A DNA stretch of 64,000 bases from Clostridiales bacterium (GCA_017551625.1 JAFZLF010000003.1:62001-126000); one strand, 5' to 3'. Counted from the first letter of the stretch, positions 50,130 to 60,658 are shown. A program made the numbers and translations. Notes: generated from the letters alone by a model not told the origin.

Positions 50130-52358
50130 TCACTCGATCACGGCCTTCGTGATCTCTCCGTTTTCCCACTCGAGAACCGTCAGGATCTTCCCTCCGCGAA
50201 GGCGAAGTCCCTCGACGCGGCCATGTTTTTTCCACGCCTCCGGAAGTGCCGGAAGAAGCCGGACTTCCTCCTCATGGCTCTGTACCAGCATCTCCGCGAT
50301 GCCGGCCGTCGCGCCGAAATTCCCGTCGATCTGGAAAGGCGGATGGTCGTCGAAAAGATTCGGGAGCGTCTGCTTCTCCAGAAGCGTGCGGAGATTCTCA
50401 TATGCGAGATCCCCTTCCCCGAGCCTCGCGTACATGTTAATGATCCACGCGCGGCTCCAGCCCGAATGCCCTCCGCCGTAAGAGAGTCTTCTCTCGATCG
50501 TCTTTTTTGCTGCCGCGAAAAGCACCGGCGTCGCTTCCTTTCTGATCTGGCTTCCGGGATAGAGAGCAAATAACTGAGAGATGTGCCGATGTCCAGGCTC
50601 GGCCTCCTCATAGTCCTCGTTCCACTCCATGATCTGTCCGTGCTTTCCGACCCGGATCGGCGCGATGCGCTTAAGGACTTCCTCCGCACGTGCTGAGATG
50701 CTCTTTTCCATACCGAAGCTTTGAGAATCGTTTTCAGGAGTAGAATCAACGCGATCTTTCCTCTCGCCGGAAGGCCCATCCGGCTCTCCGTTGGGTTTCA
50801 GTGCTTTTTCCGCGGAAATGCAGGCACGTAGAAGCTCCGTGATGATCTGGTTATCCATCGACGCGCCCTTACAGACCACGCCCTTCTCACCATTATCGAG
50901 TATATAGGTATTCTCCGGCGAAAGCGTCGGACAGGTCACGAGATATTCACCATCAGGGACGAGATAGTCCATCACGAACTCCGCCGCCTCGCGCATGATC
51001 CCATAGTTCTTCTGAAGGAAGCCGATATCCTGCGTAAAGAGGTACTGCTCCCAGATGTGAAGCGACAGCCATGCGCCGCCCATGACCCAGTAGGTCGAGC
51101 TGAGGCAAACATCTTGTGGCGCAGTATCGCCCCAGATGTCGGTATTGTGATGCGCGACAAAGCCGCCACAGCCGTACATCTTCCGTGCCGTGATACGGCC
51201 GTTTTCGCGGATACGGTGAAGATGCGAGATCAACGGCTCCGTACACTCAGAAAGATTCGTCACAAGCGCCGGCCAGTAGTTCATCTCGGTGTTGATATTG
51301 ATCGTAAAGCGGCTCCCCCAGACCGGCGTGAAGTCCTGATTCCAGATCCCCTGCAGGTTCAATGGCAGTGAACCTGCACGTGAACCGGCGATCATGAGAT
51401 ACCGTCCGAACTGGAAAAATCTCACGATGTCCTCCTGCCCGTCGATCTCAAGTTTCACCCGCTCGAAAAGCGCTTGATAGTCGGCGAGGTGTTCTTCATA
51501 GAGCGCCTGCCAAAAAGTGGACGCGGTTCTCTCCAGTCTTTCCAGCACGGAGGCCGCCGGATCCGCCTCACGGAACGACGTATCCGCGCATACGATAAGA
51601 AGCGCTTCATCCGCCTTTCTAACGATCGTCGAATTCCCGATCACCTCGACGGTTCCACCAGAAGGAATGACCTTTACTCCACAAGCAATAGAAATCCCGT
51701 CACGGCCGCCAGTTGAAGCCTCCATCAGCTGGACATTCCCGGGTCGCGCCGTAATCGCATCCACACTGTTGTTATACGCCTGCCTCCGCAGCGTCTGCAT
51801 CTGATACGGGATCTCCTCCCACGGCTTCCCGCCGCGACCGAGCTGGGCGTGAAAACTCAGCGATCCCGCTTTATCTGCGGTAAGATGCACCAGCAGCGCA
51901 TTTTGCGGATAGCTCGCGATCACTTCCCGCTTATAGCGCACGCCGCTGAGCGTAAACGTCGTGGTCACCGTCGCAGTCGAAAGATCCAGCTCACGACGGT
52001 AGTCGCTAACGTTCGTATCTTTTCCCGCAAACTCGATAAAAAGATTCCCGAGCGTCTCGTAGTGTCGTTCCTCCTCCGGTGTACCCGAAAGTGCAAACGT
52101 GCACAGTTCCTGGGCTTCCGTGATCTTTCCTTCGAAGATCAGTTTCCGGATCCGTGGAAGATATTCCGAAGCAGACGGATTGTTTCTATCCTGCGGGCCG
52201 CCGGACCACACCGAATCTTCATTCAGCTGGATCCGCTCGGTAAAAGGAAGACCGAAGACCATGCCGCCGAGCCGGCCGTTACCGACCGGAAGCGCTTCTT
52301 CCCACGCCTTCGCCGGCGCATCAAAAAAGAGAATATTCGGATTTTCAGAAGCCTTCAT
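50130..52358 (-). CDS. Glycoside hydrolase family 95 (alpha-L-fucosidase type)
   Basis: 742 residues with no signal peptide, so the enzyme is probably cytosolic and acts on imported oligosaccharides. The N-terminal domain has [14 protein letters not shown] and [18 protein letters not shown]. The catalytic barrel has [57 protein letters not shown] and [15 protein letters not shown]. These are GH95 landmarks (1,2-alpha-L-fucosidase or alpha-L-galactosidase). An insertion at about 535-565 ([14 protein letters not shown]) is a low-complexity loop. Start 52358 follows GGAGG; a longer frame to 52391 has no site. Confidence 0.92.
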   Translation of the reverse strand: MKASENPNILFFDAPAKAWEEALPVGNGRLGGMVFGLPFTERIQLNEDSVWSGGPQDRNNPSASEYLPRIRKLIFEGKITEAQELCTFALSGTPEEERHYETLGNLFIEFAGKDTNVSDYRRELDLSTATVTTTFTLSGVRYKREVIASYPQNALLVHLTADKAGSLSFHAQLGRGGKPWEEIPYQMQTLRRQAYNNSVDAITARPGNVQLMEASTGGRDGISIACGVKVIPSGGTVEVIGNSTIVRKADEALLIVCADTSFREADPAASVLERLERTASTFWQALYEEHLADYQALFERVKLEIDGQEDIVRFFQFGRYLMIAGSRAGSLPLNLQGIWNQDFTPVWGSRFTININTEMNYWPALVTNLSECTEPLISHLHRIRENGRITARKMYGCGGFVAHHNTDIWGDTAPQDVCLSSTYWVMGGAWLSLHIWEQYLFTQDIGFLQKNYGIMREAAEFVMDYLVPDGEYLVTCPTLSPENTYILDNGEKGVVCKGASMDNQIITELLRACISAEKALKPNGEPDGPSGERKDRVDSTPENDSQSFGMEKSISARAEEVLKRIAPIRVGKHGQIMEWNEDYEEAEPGHRHISQLFALYPGSQIRKEATPVLFAAAKKTIERRLSYGGGHSGWSRAWIINMYARLGEGDLAYENLRTLLEKQTLPNLFDDHPPFQIDGNFGATAGIAEMLVQSHEEEVRLLPALPEAWKKHGRVEGLRLRGGKILTVLEWENGEITKAVIE

Positions 52359-52439
52359 GATATTCCTCCGCCAAAGATAGTACAGATTCATCTTACTCTT
52401 CGCGCAAGGCTTTGGGAAGATTTCTTTTCACGAAACGTT

Positions 52440-52479
52440 TGTATACGCACACGTGTGCGCGCGTGCATACGCGTATATA
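52440..52479. other. 40-bp perfect alternating purine/pyrimidine tract (Z-DNA-prone)
   Basis: From 52440 to 52479 every base alternates pyrimidine and purine, mixing TA, CA and CG steps. It includes the palindromes GCACACGTGTGC (52447-52458) and GCGCGC. It ends one base before the -35 of the chimera operon and lies between that operon and the divergent GH95 gene. Confidence 0.85.
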
Positions 52480-52480
52480 G

Positions 52481-52509
52481 TTGAGTTACTCTCCTGTAAA
52501 TGCTATAAT
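52481..52509 (+). promoter_or_regulatory. Promoter of the YidC-LtaS-like chimera operon
   Basis: TTGAGT (52481-52486), 17-base spacer, TATAAT (52504-52509) with extended TGC. The leader is about 115 bases and purine-rich near its end. Confidence 0.75.
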
Positions 52510-52631
52510 AATTCGCGTTTGTTTTCTGCTTCGGCATAAGTCTCATCGGAAAACCCCGCGGGAAGTCCGGAAAAGCAAAAGAAGCAAACGAAAAAGAAAA
52601 GAAAAACACAAGAAAAAAGAAGGCTATCTAC

Positions 52632-55466
52632 ATGTCAATAGGATCTATCCTATACCAACTGTTCCTGTCCCCGCTGACACTGATCTTCGAAGCGGTGTAC
52701 AGCACTGCGTTTCACATATTGAGAAGCTCCGGCGCGGCGATCTTCCCATTAAGTCTGGTCGTCAATCTCCTGCTGCTTCCGTTTTATAACCGCGCAGACG
52801 CGATCCAGGCGGAAGAACGCGCCCGAGAAAAAGCGATGGAGCCGTTTATCGAGCACATCAAGAAGACCTTCAAGGGCGACGAGCGTTTCATGATGCTCCA
52901 GACCTTCTACCGCGAGAACAACTACAAACCGATCTACGCGGTGCGAAGTTCCATCGCCCTCGTCCTCGAGGTTCCGTTCTTCATCGCGGCGTACAGCTTC
53001 CTGTCGAAGCTCCCGGACCTGCAGGGCGCGCGCTTTCTCGTCTTCTCCGACTTAAGTAAGCCGGACGCCCTCATCACGATCGGCGGATTTACGATCAACG
53101 TCCTTCCGGTCCTGATGACGCTCATCAACGTCGTCTCTTCCGAGATCTACACGAAGGGCCTGAAGTTCAAGGACAAGATCACCCTCCATGGCATGGCGCT
53201 GATCTTCCTCGTCCTTCTCTATGACTCCCCGTCAGGGCTCGTCCTGTACTGGACACTCAATAACATCTTCTCGCTTCTGAAGAATGTCGTAAACGGCAGC
53301 AAGAATAAGAGCCGCACCGCCGGCATCCTCTTCGCACTCGCGGGCTTAGGCGTACTGGTCTTCGGCTTCGGCTTCTACCACGGCCCGTCCGAATTCCGCC
53401 TCGCGGTCAACGGCGTCGGCGTCGCGATGCTCCTGCCGCTCCTGATCAGCACGGTTCTCCAGACGATCCGAAGTAAGCGTACATCTTCCGGAGCTGTCGC
53501 TGATTCTGTTTCTTCCGACGGCAAAGGCACTGTTCCCGCAGCCACAGAAAAGAAGCCCGACCACCGTCTCTTCTTCGGCGGCGCGCTGTTCCTGACGATC
53601 TTGCTCGGCGGACTGATCCCGTCCGCGGTCATCAAGTCTTCGGTCTCCGAATTCGTCCTGACCTCGAACGTACACTCCCCGAACCGCTATGTATTCTTCG
53701 CATTTCTGACTGCAGCCGGATTCTTCCTCGTGTGGTGGGGACTCTTCTACTACCTCGCGAGCAACAAGGCCAAGCGGATCTTCACCATCGCGACCTGGAT
53801 CTGCGCCATCACCGGCACCGCGAACTACATGATCTTCGGCGCGAACAGCAACTCCCTGACCCCGGATCTCCGGTTCGACGTGGCGCTCGATCTCGCCCTG
53901 AAGCGCGAGATCCTCGATCTTCTCGTCATCATCGTACTTACGGCGCTGATCATAGTGCTTTTCAAGAAGAAAGAATCAATCATCAAGTTCGTCTCCCCTG
54001 TCCTTCTCATCGCGATCGGCGCGATGACAGCATTTAACTGTTACTCGATCCAGACCGCGATGCCGAACATCCGCAGAGTCATCGCAGAGAGCGGCACCGA
54101 GCGCCCGACGCTCACCTTCAGCAAGGACGGACAAAACGTCATCGTCCTCATGATCGACCGCGCCGTCGCCGCCTATGTGCCTTACCTCTTCCAGGAGAAC
54201 CCGACTCTGGCGCAGCAGTTTCAGGGCTTCACCTGGTACCCGAACACCCTTTCCTTCGGCACCAGAACCCTCGTCGGCGCCCCGGCTCTCTTTGGCGGGT
54301 ATGACTATATGCCTAGTAACACCAACAAGCGCACGGATATGTCGCTTGTCGATAAGCACAACGAAGCCCTCCTTACGATGCCGGTCATTTTCTCAGAGGC
54401 CGGTTACGACGTCACCGTCATGGACCCGCCGTACGCAGGATACAGCCTCATCCCGGACCTCTCGATCTACGAGAAGTACGAGGGTATCAAGGCCTATAAC
54501 ACCGAGTTCGGCCAGTTCCGTGAAGCGAGCGACATCGCGGACAACATGCAGAGCAACTGGAAGAGAAACTTCTTCTGCTATAGTCTCATGAAGGTCGCCC
54601 CGCTCTTTACACAGTCCGCCGTCTACTCCACGGGCATCTACTTCCAGCCCGGCACCTCGAGCACCGCGCTCATCCAGGGCGGAAATATCGATAAGTACAC
54701 CGTGCCGGATGCTCTCCTCGATACGTTCCTCAATTCCTACGAAGTGCTCCGCGCCCTGCCGTCGATCACGACTGCAGAGAATACGGGAAGCAACACTTTC
54801 CTCATGATGCAGAACAGCGCGACGCACAACATCATCCCGCTGCAGGAACCCTCGTATGAGCCGCAAAAAGAGATCGACAACGGCGAGTATGACCGCGCGC
54901 ACGCTGACCGCTTCACCTATGACGGCGTTACGCTCCACATGGACACCACCTACCAGATGGCGCACTATGAGAGCGATATGGCGGCCCTGATCCAGCTCGG
55001 AAACTGGATGGACTACCTCCGCGAGCTCGGCGTATATGACAATACCAGGATCATCATCGTGGCCGACCACGCATGGGGACTCGGCTCCCTCGACTCGATG
55101 CTCTTCGGCGACGGCGATCCCGACACACTCTATAACGCCGAGGATGCGATGGGCTACAACCCGTTCCTCTTCTATAAGGACTTTAACTCCAACGAAGAAT
55201 TCCATGCGGACTACACCTTCATGACGAATGCCGATACACCGACACTGGCGATGGAAGGACTCTTCGACGACCCGGTCAATCCGTTCACGGGAAATCCCAT
55301 CTTCCAGCCCGATGCGAAGGATCAGCCGATGTACGTCCTCTACACGGACAACTGGTCCGCCGAGTCCAATTCCGGCAACACTTTCACCAACTCCATCTGG
55401 TTCACCGTCGTGAATCAGAACGTCCTGGATAAGAATAACTGGAAGAAGGAGGAGGGTGAACCATGA
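52632..55466 (+). CDS. YidC/Oxa1-like domain fused to LtaS/EptA-like extracellular phosphotransferase domain (chimera 1)
   Basis: 944 residues. Residues 1-220 align with the YidC/Oxa1 core (IFPLSLVVNLLLLPFYNR, amphipathic charged loop, NYKPIYAVRSSIALVLEVPFF, late LYWTLNNIFSLLKN), but the groove arginine of YidC is Asn45. Further TMs fill about 230-475. From 500 on lies an extracellular alkaline phosphatase superfamily domain: MIDR with Asp509, RTLVGAP with Thr546 as likely nucleophile, ATHN with His732, and IIIVADHAWG with Asp812/His813. This matches LtaS/EptA-type metal-dependent phosphotransferases. First gene of a three-gene operon; overlaps the next gene by ATGA. Confidence 0.8.
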   Translation: MSIGSILYQLFLSPLTLIFEAVYSTAFHILRSSGAAIFPLSLVVNLLLLPFYNRADAIQAEERAREKAMEPFIEHIKKTFKGDERFMMLQTFYRENNYKPIYAVRSSIALVLEVPFFIAAYSFLSKLPDLQGARFLVFSDLSKPDALITIGGFTINVLPVLMTLINVVSSEIYTKGLKFKDKITLHGMALIFLVLLYDSPSGLVLYWTLNNIFSLLKNVVNGSKNKSRTAGILFALAGLGVLVFGFGFYHGPSEFRLAVNGVGVAMLLPLLISTVLQTIRSKRTSSGAVADSVSSDGKGTVPAATEKKPDHRLFFGGALFLTILLGGLIPSAVIKSSVSEFVLTSNVHSPNRYVFFAFLTAAGFFLVWWGLFYYLASNKAKRIFTIATWICAITGTANYMIFGANSNSLTPDLRFDVALDLALKREILDLLVIIVLTALIIVLFKKKESIIKFVSPVLLIAIGAMTAFNCYSIQTAMPNIRRVIAESGTERPTLTFSKDGQNVIVLMIDRAVAAYVPYLFQENPTLAQQFQGFTWYPNTLSFGTRTLVGAPALFGGYDYMPSNTNKRTDMSLVDKHNEALLTMPVIFSEAGYDVTVMDPPYAGYSLIPDLSIYEKYEGIKAYNTEFGQFREASDIADNMQSNWKRNFFCYSLMKVAPLFTQSAVYSTGIYFQPGTSSTALIQGGNIDKYTVPDALLDTFLNSYEVLRALPSITTAENTGSNTFLMMQNSATHNIIPLQEPSYEPQKEIDNGEYDRAHADRFTYDGVTLHMDTTYQMAHYESDMAALIQLGNWMDYLRELGVYDNTRIIIVADHAWGLGSLDSMLFGDGDPDTLYNAEDAMGYNPFLFYKDFNSNEEFHADYTFMTNADTPTLAMEGLFDDPVNPFTGNPIFQPDAKDQPMYVLYTDNWSAESNSGNTFTNSIWFTVVNQNVLDKNNWKKEEGEP

Positions 55467-56788
55467 CACACATGAGACTATACATCGACCCGGGCACGGG
55501 CTCCATGCTATTTGCGATCCTGATCGGTCTTCTGGGCGTAGCGCGCTTCGCCTTTAAGGGCCTGTGGGTCAAGCTCCGCTTCCTTTTCTCAGGTGGTAAG
55601 CAGAAGGACACTTCCGACAAGGCGATCCCGCTCGCGATCTTCTCCGATGACAAGCGTTACTGGTCCGTCTTCGAGCCGCTTCTGAAAGAGCTCGATTCGC
55701 GCGGTTTTGACTGTGTCTACATGACGGCCTCCGAGGACGATCCCGGCCTTAAGCAGACCGAGATGGAGCACGTCAGGACCGAGTGCATCGGCCCCGGCAA
55801 CAAGGCCTTTGCCAAGCTCAATTTCCTGAAGGCAACGATCGTGCTCTCCACCACGCCGGGAGTCGATGTCTACCAGTGGAAGCGTTCTTCGGACGTCAAG
55901 TACTACGTGCACATTCCTCACTCCCCGGCCGAGATGACGACCTATAGAATGTTTGGCATCGACTTCTACGACGCGGTCCTCTGCTCCGGCCAGTTCCAGA
56001 TCGACGACACACGTGACCTCGAGGAGGTCCGCCACACGAAGGCAAAAGAACTCGTCCTCGTGGGTAGTCCTTTTATGGATGAGAAGATGAGAAAATATAA
56101 GGAGAGATCCGCTGCAGCCGCAGAGAAGAAAACTTCTGACAGTTCCGACGCCGGCGCTTCCGCCGAAAAGAAACCGTCGACACGCACCGTGCTTCTCGCT
56201 CCGTCATGGGGCGCTTCCGGTATCCTGAGCCGTTTCGGCGCGGAGTTCATCTCCGACCTTCTTTCGACCGGATATCACATCATCGTGAGACCGCACCCGC
56301 AGTCCTTCACCTCGGAAAAAGAACTGATGGACAAGCTCATGGCGCAATTCCCCGACAGCGAGCAACTCGAGTGGAACAGGGATCCCGACAACTTCGATGC
56401 CCTGAACCGTTCGGATATCCTGATCTCCGACTTCTCCGGCGTTATCTTCGACTTCTCGCTCGTCTTCGACAAACCCGTCATCTGCGCAGAAACGGAGTTT
56501 GACACCTCACCGTACGACGCCTGGTGGCTGAAGAGATTGCCGTGGGGCCTGAGCGTCGTTCCGAGACTCGGCGCCAAGCTCACATCTGAAAACCGGAAAG
56601 ATCTGAAGAAGATGATCGACGACTGTCTCGAGGACGACTCCTTCAGAAAGAGCCGTCACGAAGTCAGAGACGAAGCCTGGGCTTTCCAGGGCGAGGGCGC
56701 CCGCCGCATGGCCGATTACCTTACATGCAAATACGAAGAGCTTACCCGCTCGGCCTCTGAAACGGACGCGGAGAAGGAGAATACCTGA
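55463..56788 (+). CDS. TagF-like CDP-glycerol (polyol) phosphotransferase
   Basis: 441 residues. An N-terminal hydrophobic anchor (GTGSMLFAILIGLLGVARFAF) precedes the Glyphos_transf domain: HIPHSPAEM near 150, LVGSPFMDE, LLAPSWGASG, RPHPQ near 276 and ILISDFSGVIFDF near 320. The family transfers glycerol-phosphate or ribitol-phosphate from CDP-polyols onto teichoic acid chains at the inner membrane face. A low-complexity Lys/Ser/Ala insert lies at about 213-238. It overlaps chimera 1 by ATGA and chimera 2 by one base (TGATG), so all three are co-translated. Confidence 0.88.
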   Translation: MTHMRLYIDPGTGSMLFAILIGLLGVARFAFKGLWVKLRFLFSGGKQKDTSDKAIPLAIFSDDKRYWSVFEPLLKELDSRGFDCVYMTASEDDPGLKQTEMEHVRTECIGPGNKAFAKLNFLKATIVLSTTPGVDVYQWKRSSDVKYYVHIPHSPAEMTTYRMFGIDFYDAVLCSGQFQIDDTRDLEEVRHTKAKELVLVGSPFMDEKMRKYKERSAAAAEKKTSDSSDAGASAEKKPSTRTVLLAPSWGASGILSRFGAEFISDLLSTGYHIIVRPHPQSFTSEKELMDKLMAQFPDSEQLEWNRDPDNFDALNRSDILISDFSGVIFDFSLVFDKPVICAETEFDTSPYDAWWLKRLPWGLSVVPRLGAKLTSENRKDLKKMIDDCLEDDSFRKSRHEVRDEAWAFQGEGARRMADYLTCKYEELTRSASETDAEKENT

Positions 56789-59472
56789 TGTCATTGGGTG
56801 GGATACTGTATCAATTGATCATCTCGCCGATCACGCTTCTTCTTCAGGCGGTCTATACTCTCTCGTACCGCATCCTCGGGAACTTCGGCGCCGCGATTTT
56901 CCCTCTGAGCCTTTCAGTCAGTCTGCTGCTCCTTCCTTTCTATAACCGTTCTGACGCGCTCCAGGAAGAAGAACGCAAAAAGCAGGACGAGATGGCTGCT
57001 GACCTCGAGCATTTTAAGGCGACCTTCAAGGGCGACAAGCGGTACATGATCCTGCAGACATACTACCGCCAGAAGAAATACAGACCCATCTACGCACTCC
57101 GGAGTTCTCTGTCACTTCTTCTCCAGATCCCCTTCTTTATCGCCGCATACCGGTTCCTCTCCGGTCTTTCGGTCCTACACGGCGCTTCCCTGTGGTTTCT
57201 CAAGGATCTGGGCGAGCCGGACAGACTGATTTCTATCGGCACGATCACCATCAATGTCCTGCCGATCCTTATGACCGTGATCAACATCATATCCGGATCG
57301 ATCTACACCCGGGGCCGGAAGCTCAAGGACAAGATACCCCTCTACGCCATTACGCTTATCTTCCTGATCCTTTTGTACCGCTCACCGAGCGCTCTGGTGC
57401 TCTATTGGACACTAAACAACGTCTTCTCTCTCATAAAGAACATCATCGTCTCCCTTCCCCGGTTTAAGAACCGCCATGCACACGAGGAAAAAACCGGTCA
57501 CGAAAAAGAGGAGATCCGTTCTGTAGAAGAGGAAGGAAGCGGCGCCGTTTCTTCGCTCTCCTCTTCCGACGGGAAGCTTTTCTTCGGAGTCGCGGCCTTT
57601 CTGACCCTTCTTCTGGGCGTACTGATCCCCTCGGCCGTCATCTCCTCTTCCACTTCCGAATTCGTACTGGTTACCTCAGTACACTCACCGGTCCGTTACA
57701 TCTTTCTCTCTTTTCTGACGGCCGCAGGCGTTTTCCTCCTCTGGTGCGGACTGTTCTATTACCTCATGGGCACAAGAGGCAGAAACATCTTCACGACCGT
57801 TCTTTGCGCCTGGGCCTTCTCAGGCGTGATGAACTATCTGGTCTACGGCAAAAACACTAACTCTCTAAATACCGAGCTGATCTTCGATGTGGCACAGGAT
57901 CTGTCATTTCACAACCGGGTGATGAGTCTCCTGCTCACTCTGGTGATCGTCGGCGCAGTGATCCTCCTGATCCGCAGGAAGCCTCAGATCGTCCGTTTCG
58001 TCGTACTGGCCCTCGTGGCGACCGTCGCTTTCATGTCAGGTCTTAATATCCACCGCATCAACGCCGACATGCCGCAGATCCGGCGAGTCATCTCCGAGAA
58101 CGATAAAGGAAAGCCGACGCTATCCTTCAGCAGAGACGGCAAAAACGTCGTAGTCTTCATGCTCGACCGCGCGATTTCTTCGTATGTGCCGTATATCTTC
58201 CAGGAAAACCCCGAGCTGGCGGCGAAGTTCGATGGATTTACATGGTATCCGAACACCCTCTCTTATGGGATACGTACTCTCGCTGCCGCGCCGGCTCTCT
58301 TCGGCGGATATGAATATACGCCGGTCAACACAGTCCTACACTCAGACAAATCATCGAAAGAGAGCCATGATGAAGCGCTCCTGACTATGCCCCTTGTCTT
58401 TGACTCGGCCGGATACGATGTTACCGTCTGTGACCCGCCTTACGCCGGCTATAGCATGATCCCCGATCTCTCGATCTTCGATCCTTATCCATCCATCGAT
58501 GCCTACAGCACCGAGTGGGGCATGTTCCGCGAGCCCGGGGAGTTTAACGAGAACATCATCAGCCTGTGGAACAGGAACTTCTTCTGTTATAGTCTCATGA
58601 AGGTCTGTCCGCTAGTCGCCCAGCCTTATATCTACACCGATGGCACATACTTCTACCCCGGCAATTCCTTCGCTCATGCCGACCAGACGAATAACCCCAG
58701 CAGATACGCCGTCTCGTTCGGTCTGATGGATCTGTATCTGAATTCCTACGAAGCACTTCGCGCGCTCCCCGGGATCACCACCGCCGATAATACCGGCAAC
58801 ACCTTCTTCATGATGCAGAACTGTGCCTCACATAACGTGATCCCCCTGCAGGAACCGGATTACGTGCCGGTATTCGAAGTCGACAACACCGACTACGACC
58901 TCGCACACGCAGACCGTTTCACCTACGACGGCGTCACTATAGATGTGGACTCCTCATACCGGATGGCGTTCTATCACGGAAACATGGCGGCCCTGATCCA
59001 GATGGGCAACTGGCTCGACAAGCTCCGCGAACTGGGCGTATATGACAATACCCGCATCATCATCGTGGCCGACCACGGCTGGCCGCTCGAGCAGTTCGAC
59101 GGCCTGCTCTTCGGTGAAGGCGATCCGGACACGCTCTATAACTCCGAGGACGCGATGGGATATAATCCTCTCCTCCTTTATAAGGATTTCAACGAGCACG
59201 GACAGGTCACGACCGACTATACGTTTATGACCAATGCGGATACGCCGTATCTGGCGATGAACGGGCTGCTCGATGATCCCAGAAGCCCCTTCACCGGACG
59301 CCCGCTTTTCCAGCCCGAGCAGAAAGAGGCCGAGAAGATCTACGTCATGTATTCGGACAACTGGTCTCCGGACAGCGCCACGGACATCATCTTCACTTCT
59401 CGGAACTGGTATTCCCTCAGCAATCAGAATATCTTCGACAAGAGCAACTGGAAGAAAGAAGAAGAGCCGTGA
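56788..59472 (+). CDS. YidC/Oxa1-like domain fused to LtaS/EptA-like domain (chimera 2)
   Basis: 894 residues, a paralogue of chimera 1 along its whole length. The YidC-like part is collinear with it (IFPLSLSVSLLLLPFYNRSD), with Ser45 in place of the groove arginine. The linker TM block is shorter by about 50 residues and more charged (HEEKTGHEKEE). The extracellular domain keeps Asp460 (FMLDRA), Thr497 (GIRTLAAAP), CASHN and IIIVADHGWP. Thr544 of chimera 1 is Ile here, which makes the Thr of RTL the conserved nucleophile candidate. Likely a tandem duplicate split by the TagF-like gene. Confidence 0.8.
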   Translation: MSLGGILYQLIISPITLLLQAVYTLSYRILGNFGAAIFPLSLSVSLLLLPFYNRSDALQEEERKKQDEMAADLEHFKATFKGDKRYMILQTYYRQKKYRPIYALRSSLSLLLQIPFFIAAYRFLSGLSVLHGASLWFLKDLGEPDRLISIGTITINVLPILMTVINIISGSIYTRGRKLKDKIPLYAITLIFLILLYRSPSALVLYWTLNNVFSLIKNIIVSLPRFKNRHAHEEKTGHEKEEIRSVEEEGSGAVSSLSSSDGKLFFGVAAFLTLLLGVLIPSAVISSSTSEFVLVTSVHSPVRYIFLSFLTAAGVFLLWCGLFYYLMGTRGRNIFTTVLCAWAFSGVMNYLVYGKNTNSLNTELIFDVAQDLSFHNRVMSLLLTLVIVGAVILLIRRKPQIVRFVVLALVATVAFMSGLNIHRINADMPQIRRVISENDKGKPTLSFSRDGKNVVVFMLDRAISSYVPYIFQENPELAAKFDGFTWYPNTLSYGIRTLAAAPALFGGYEYTPVNTVLHSDKSSKESHDEALLTMPLVFDSAGYDVTVCDPPYAGYSMIPDLSIFDPYPSIDAYSTEWGMFREPGEFNENIISLWNRNFFCYSLMKVCPLVAQPYIYTDGTYFYPGNSFAHADQTNNPSRYAVSFGLMDLYLNSYEALRALPGITTADNTGNTFFMMQNCASHNVIPLQEPDYVPVFEVDNTDYDLAHADRFTYDGVTIDVDSSYRMAFYHGNMAALIQMGNWLDKLRELGVYDNTRIIIVADHGWPLEQFDGLLFGEGDPDTLYNSEDAMGYNPLLLYKDFNEHGQVTTDYTFMTNADTPYLAMNGLLDDPRSPFTGRPLFQPEQKEAEKIYVMYSDNWSPDSATDIIFTSRNWYSLSNQNIFDKSNWKKEEEP

Positions 59473-59505
59473 TTCATTCAGGATCTGGCTCTTCTTCGAT
59501 TTCTA
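59458..59505. terminator. Bidirectional terminator between the chimera and AEP operons
   Basis: GAAGAAGAGCC (59458-59468) pairs perfectly with GGCTCTTCTTC (59487-59497). The left arm overlaps the last codons of chimera 2. A T-rich stretch follows the right arm, and the mirrored tail is present for the minus strand. Confidence 0.75.
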
Positions 59506-59525
59506 TTCTCTGTGTACTTTCTCTA

Positions 59526-60647
59526 TTACAGTGTCGCGAGATACTCCATAAAGTTCTGCTTGTTCTCAAGAGCCGTGGTCGTCGGTCTTCCGAGATCGTC
59601 TCTCGCGCCGATCGAGCACATGACCTCGATGAGGCAGAGTTCATTTAATCCTTTAGCCAGAGAGAGCTCACGATCGAGTTCCTCAAAATCATTTACACGT
59701 ACAGCGTACGGATACCCGCAGGCTTTCGCGACGCCGACGAGATCGATGTCGCCCATGACCGTCGGCATGCCGCCTACCGTCTCGTGCGCGCCGTTATTGA
59801 TCACGATATGAACGAGGTTCTTCGGCTGGTTCGCGCCGAGGAGAGCCATCGAGCCCATGTGCATCAGGACCGCGCCGTCGCCATCCACGCACCAGATCTT
59901 CTGCTCGGGCTTGTTGATCGCCACACCGAGCGCGATCGAGGAGCTGTGACCCATCGAGCCGACAGTCAGGAAATCGTACTTATGGCTCTGGCCGTTCGCC
60001 ACACGCGTCTCGAAAAGCTCACGCGAAGCTTTTCCCGTCGTTGAGATGATCGGATCCTCATCGCTGACTGCGACGATGTGCTTGATGATCTCTTCTCTGA
60101 CCATGACGTTATCGTTCTTATAGACGACCTTCTCGTCGAAGGAGAGCGCGCCCTTACGGATAACGAAAGCGACATCTTTGCCCTCTGCGAGGATCGCTCT
60201 GAACTCGTCCATCTTCGCGGCGACTTCCTCGTCGGTAGTATCCTTACCGATCGCGAAATTCGCAATATCCATATCATCGAGGAGCTTGACGGTCACTTCG
60301 CCCTGATAGATATGCTGCGGCTCGTCGTGTACGCCGGGCTCACCGCGCCAGCCGATGATAAATACCATCGGGATCGCGTACACCTTATCGTTCAGCAGGC
60401 TCGCTACCGGGTTGATGATGTTGCCCTCACCGCTGTTCTGCATATAGACGACCGGTACCTTGCCTGTCGCGAGGTGATAGCCGGCTGCCAGCGCCGTGCA
60501 GTTTCCCTCATTCGCCGCGATCACGTGGTGATGCGGATCGATGCCGTAGGTATGCATCAGGTAATTGCACAGTGCTTTTAACTGGGAATCCGGCACGCCG
60601 GAATAAAAATCGGAACCGATAATCTCTACAAGTTTTTCTACTTTCAT
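59526..60647 (-). CDS. aepY: Phosphonopyruvate decarboxylase
   Basis: Thiamine-diphosphate enzyme that decarboxylates phosphonopyruvate to phosphonoacetaldehyde, pulling the unfavourable PEP mutase reaction forward. The 373 residues have the N-terminal SGVPDSQLKALCNYL and AANEGNCTALAAGY (ThDP-activating Glu), LVVYMQNSGEGN-like VVYMQNSGEGNIINP, and the ThDP/Mg motif GDGAVLMHMG to NNGAHETVGGMP. Last gene of the AEP operon, 11 bases after aepX. Confidence 0.95.
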   Translation of the reverse strand: MKVEKLVEIIGSDFYSGVPDSQLKALCNYLMHTYGIDPHHHVIAANEGNCTALAAGYHLATGKVPVVYMQNSGEGNIINPVASLLNDKVYAIPMVFIIGWRGEPGVHDEPQHIYQGEVTVKLLDDMDIANFAIGKDTTDEEVAAKMDEFRAILAEGKDVAFVIRKGALSFDEKVVYKNDNVMVREEIIKHIVAVSDEDPIISTTGKASRELFETRVANGQSHKYDFLTVGSMGHSSSIALGVAINKPEQKIWCVDGDGAVLMHMGSMALLGANQPKNLVHIVINNGAHETVGGMPTVMGDIDLVGVAKACGYPYAVRVNDFEELDRELSLAKGLNELCLIEVMCSIGARDDLGRPTTTALENKQNFMEYLATL

Positions 60648-60658
60648 GGTGTCTCCTC

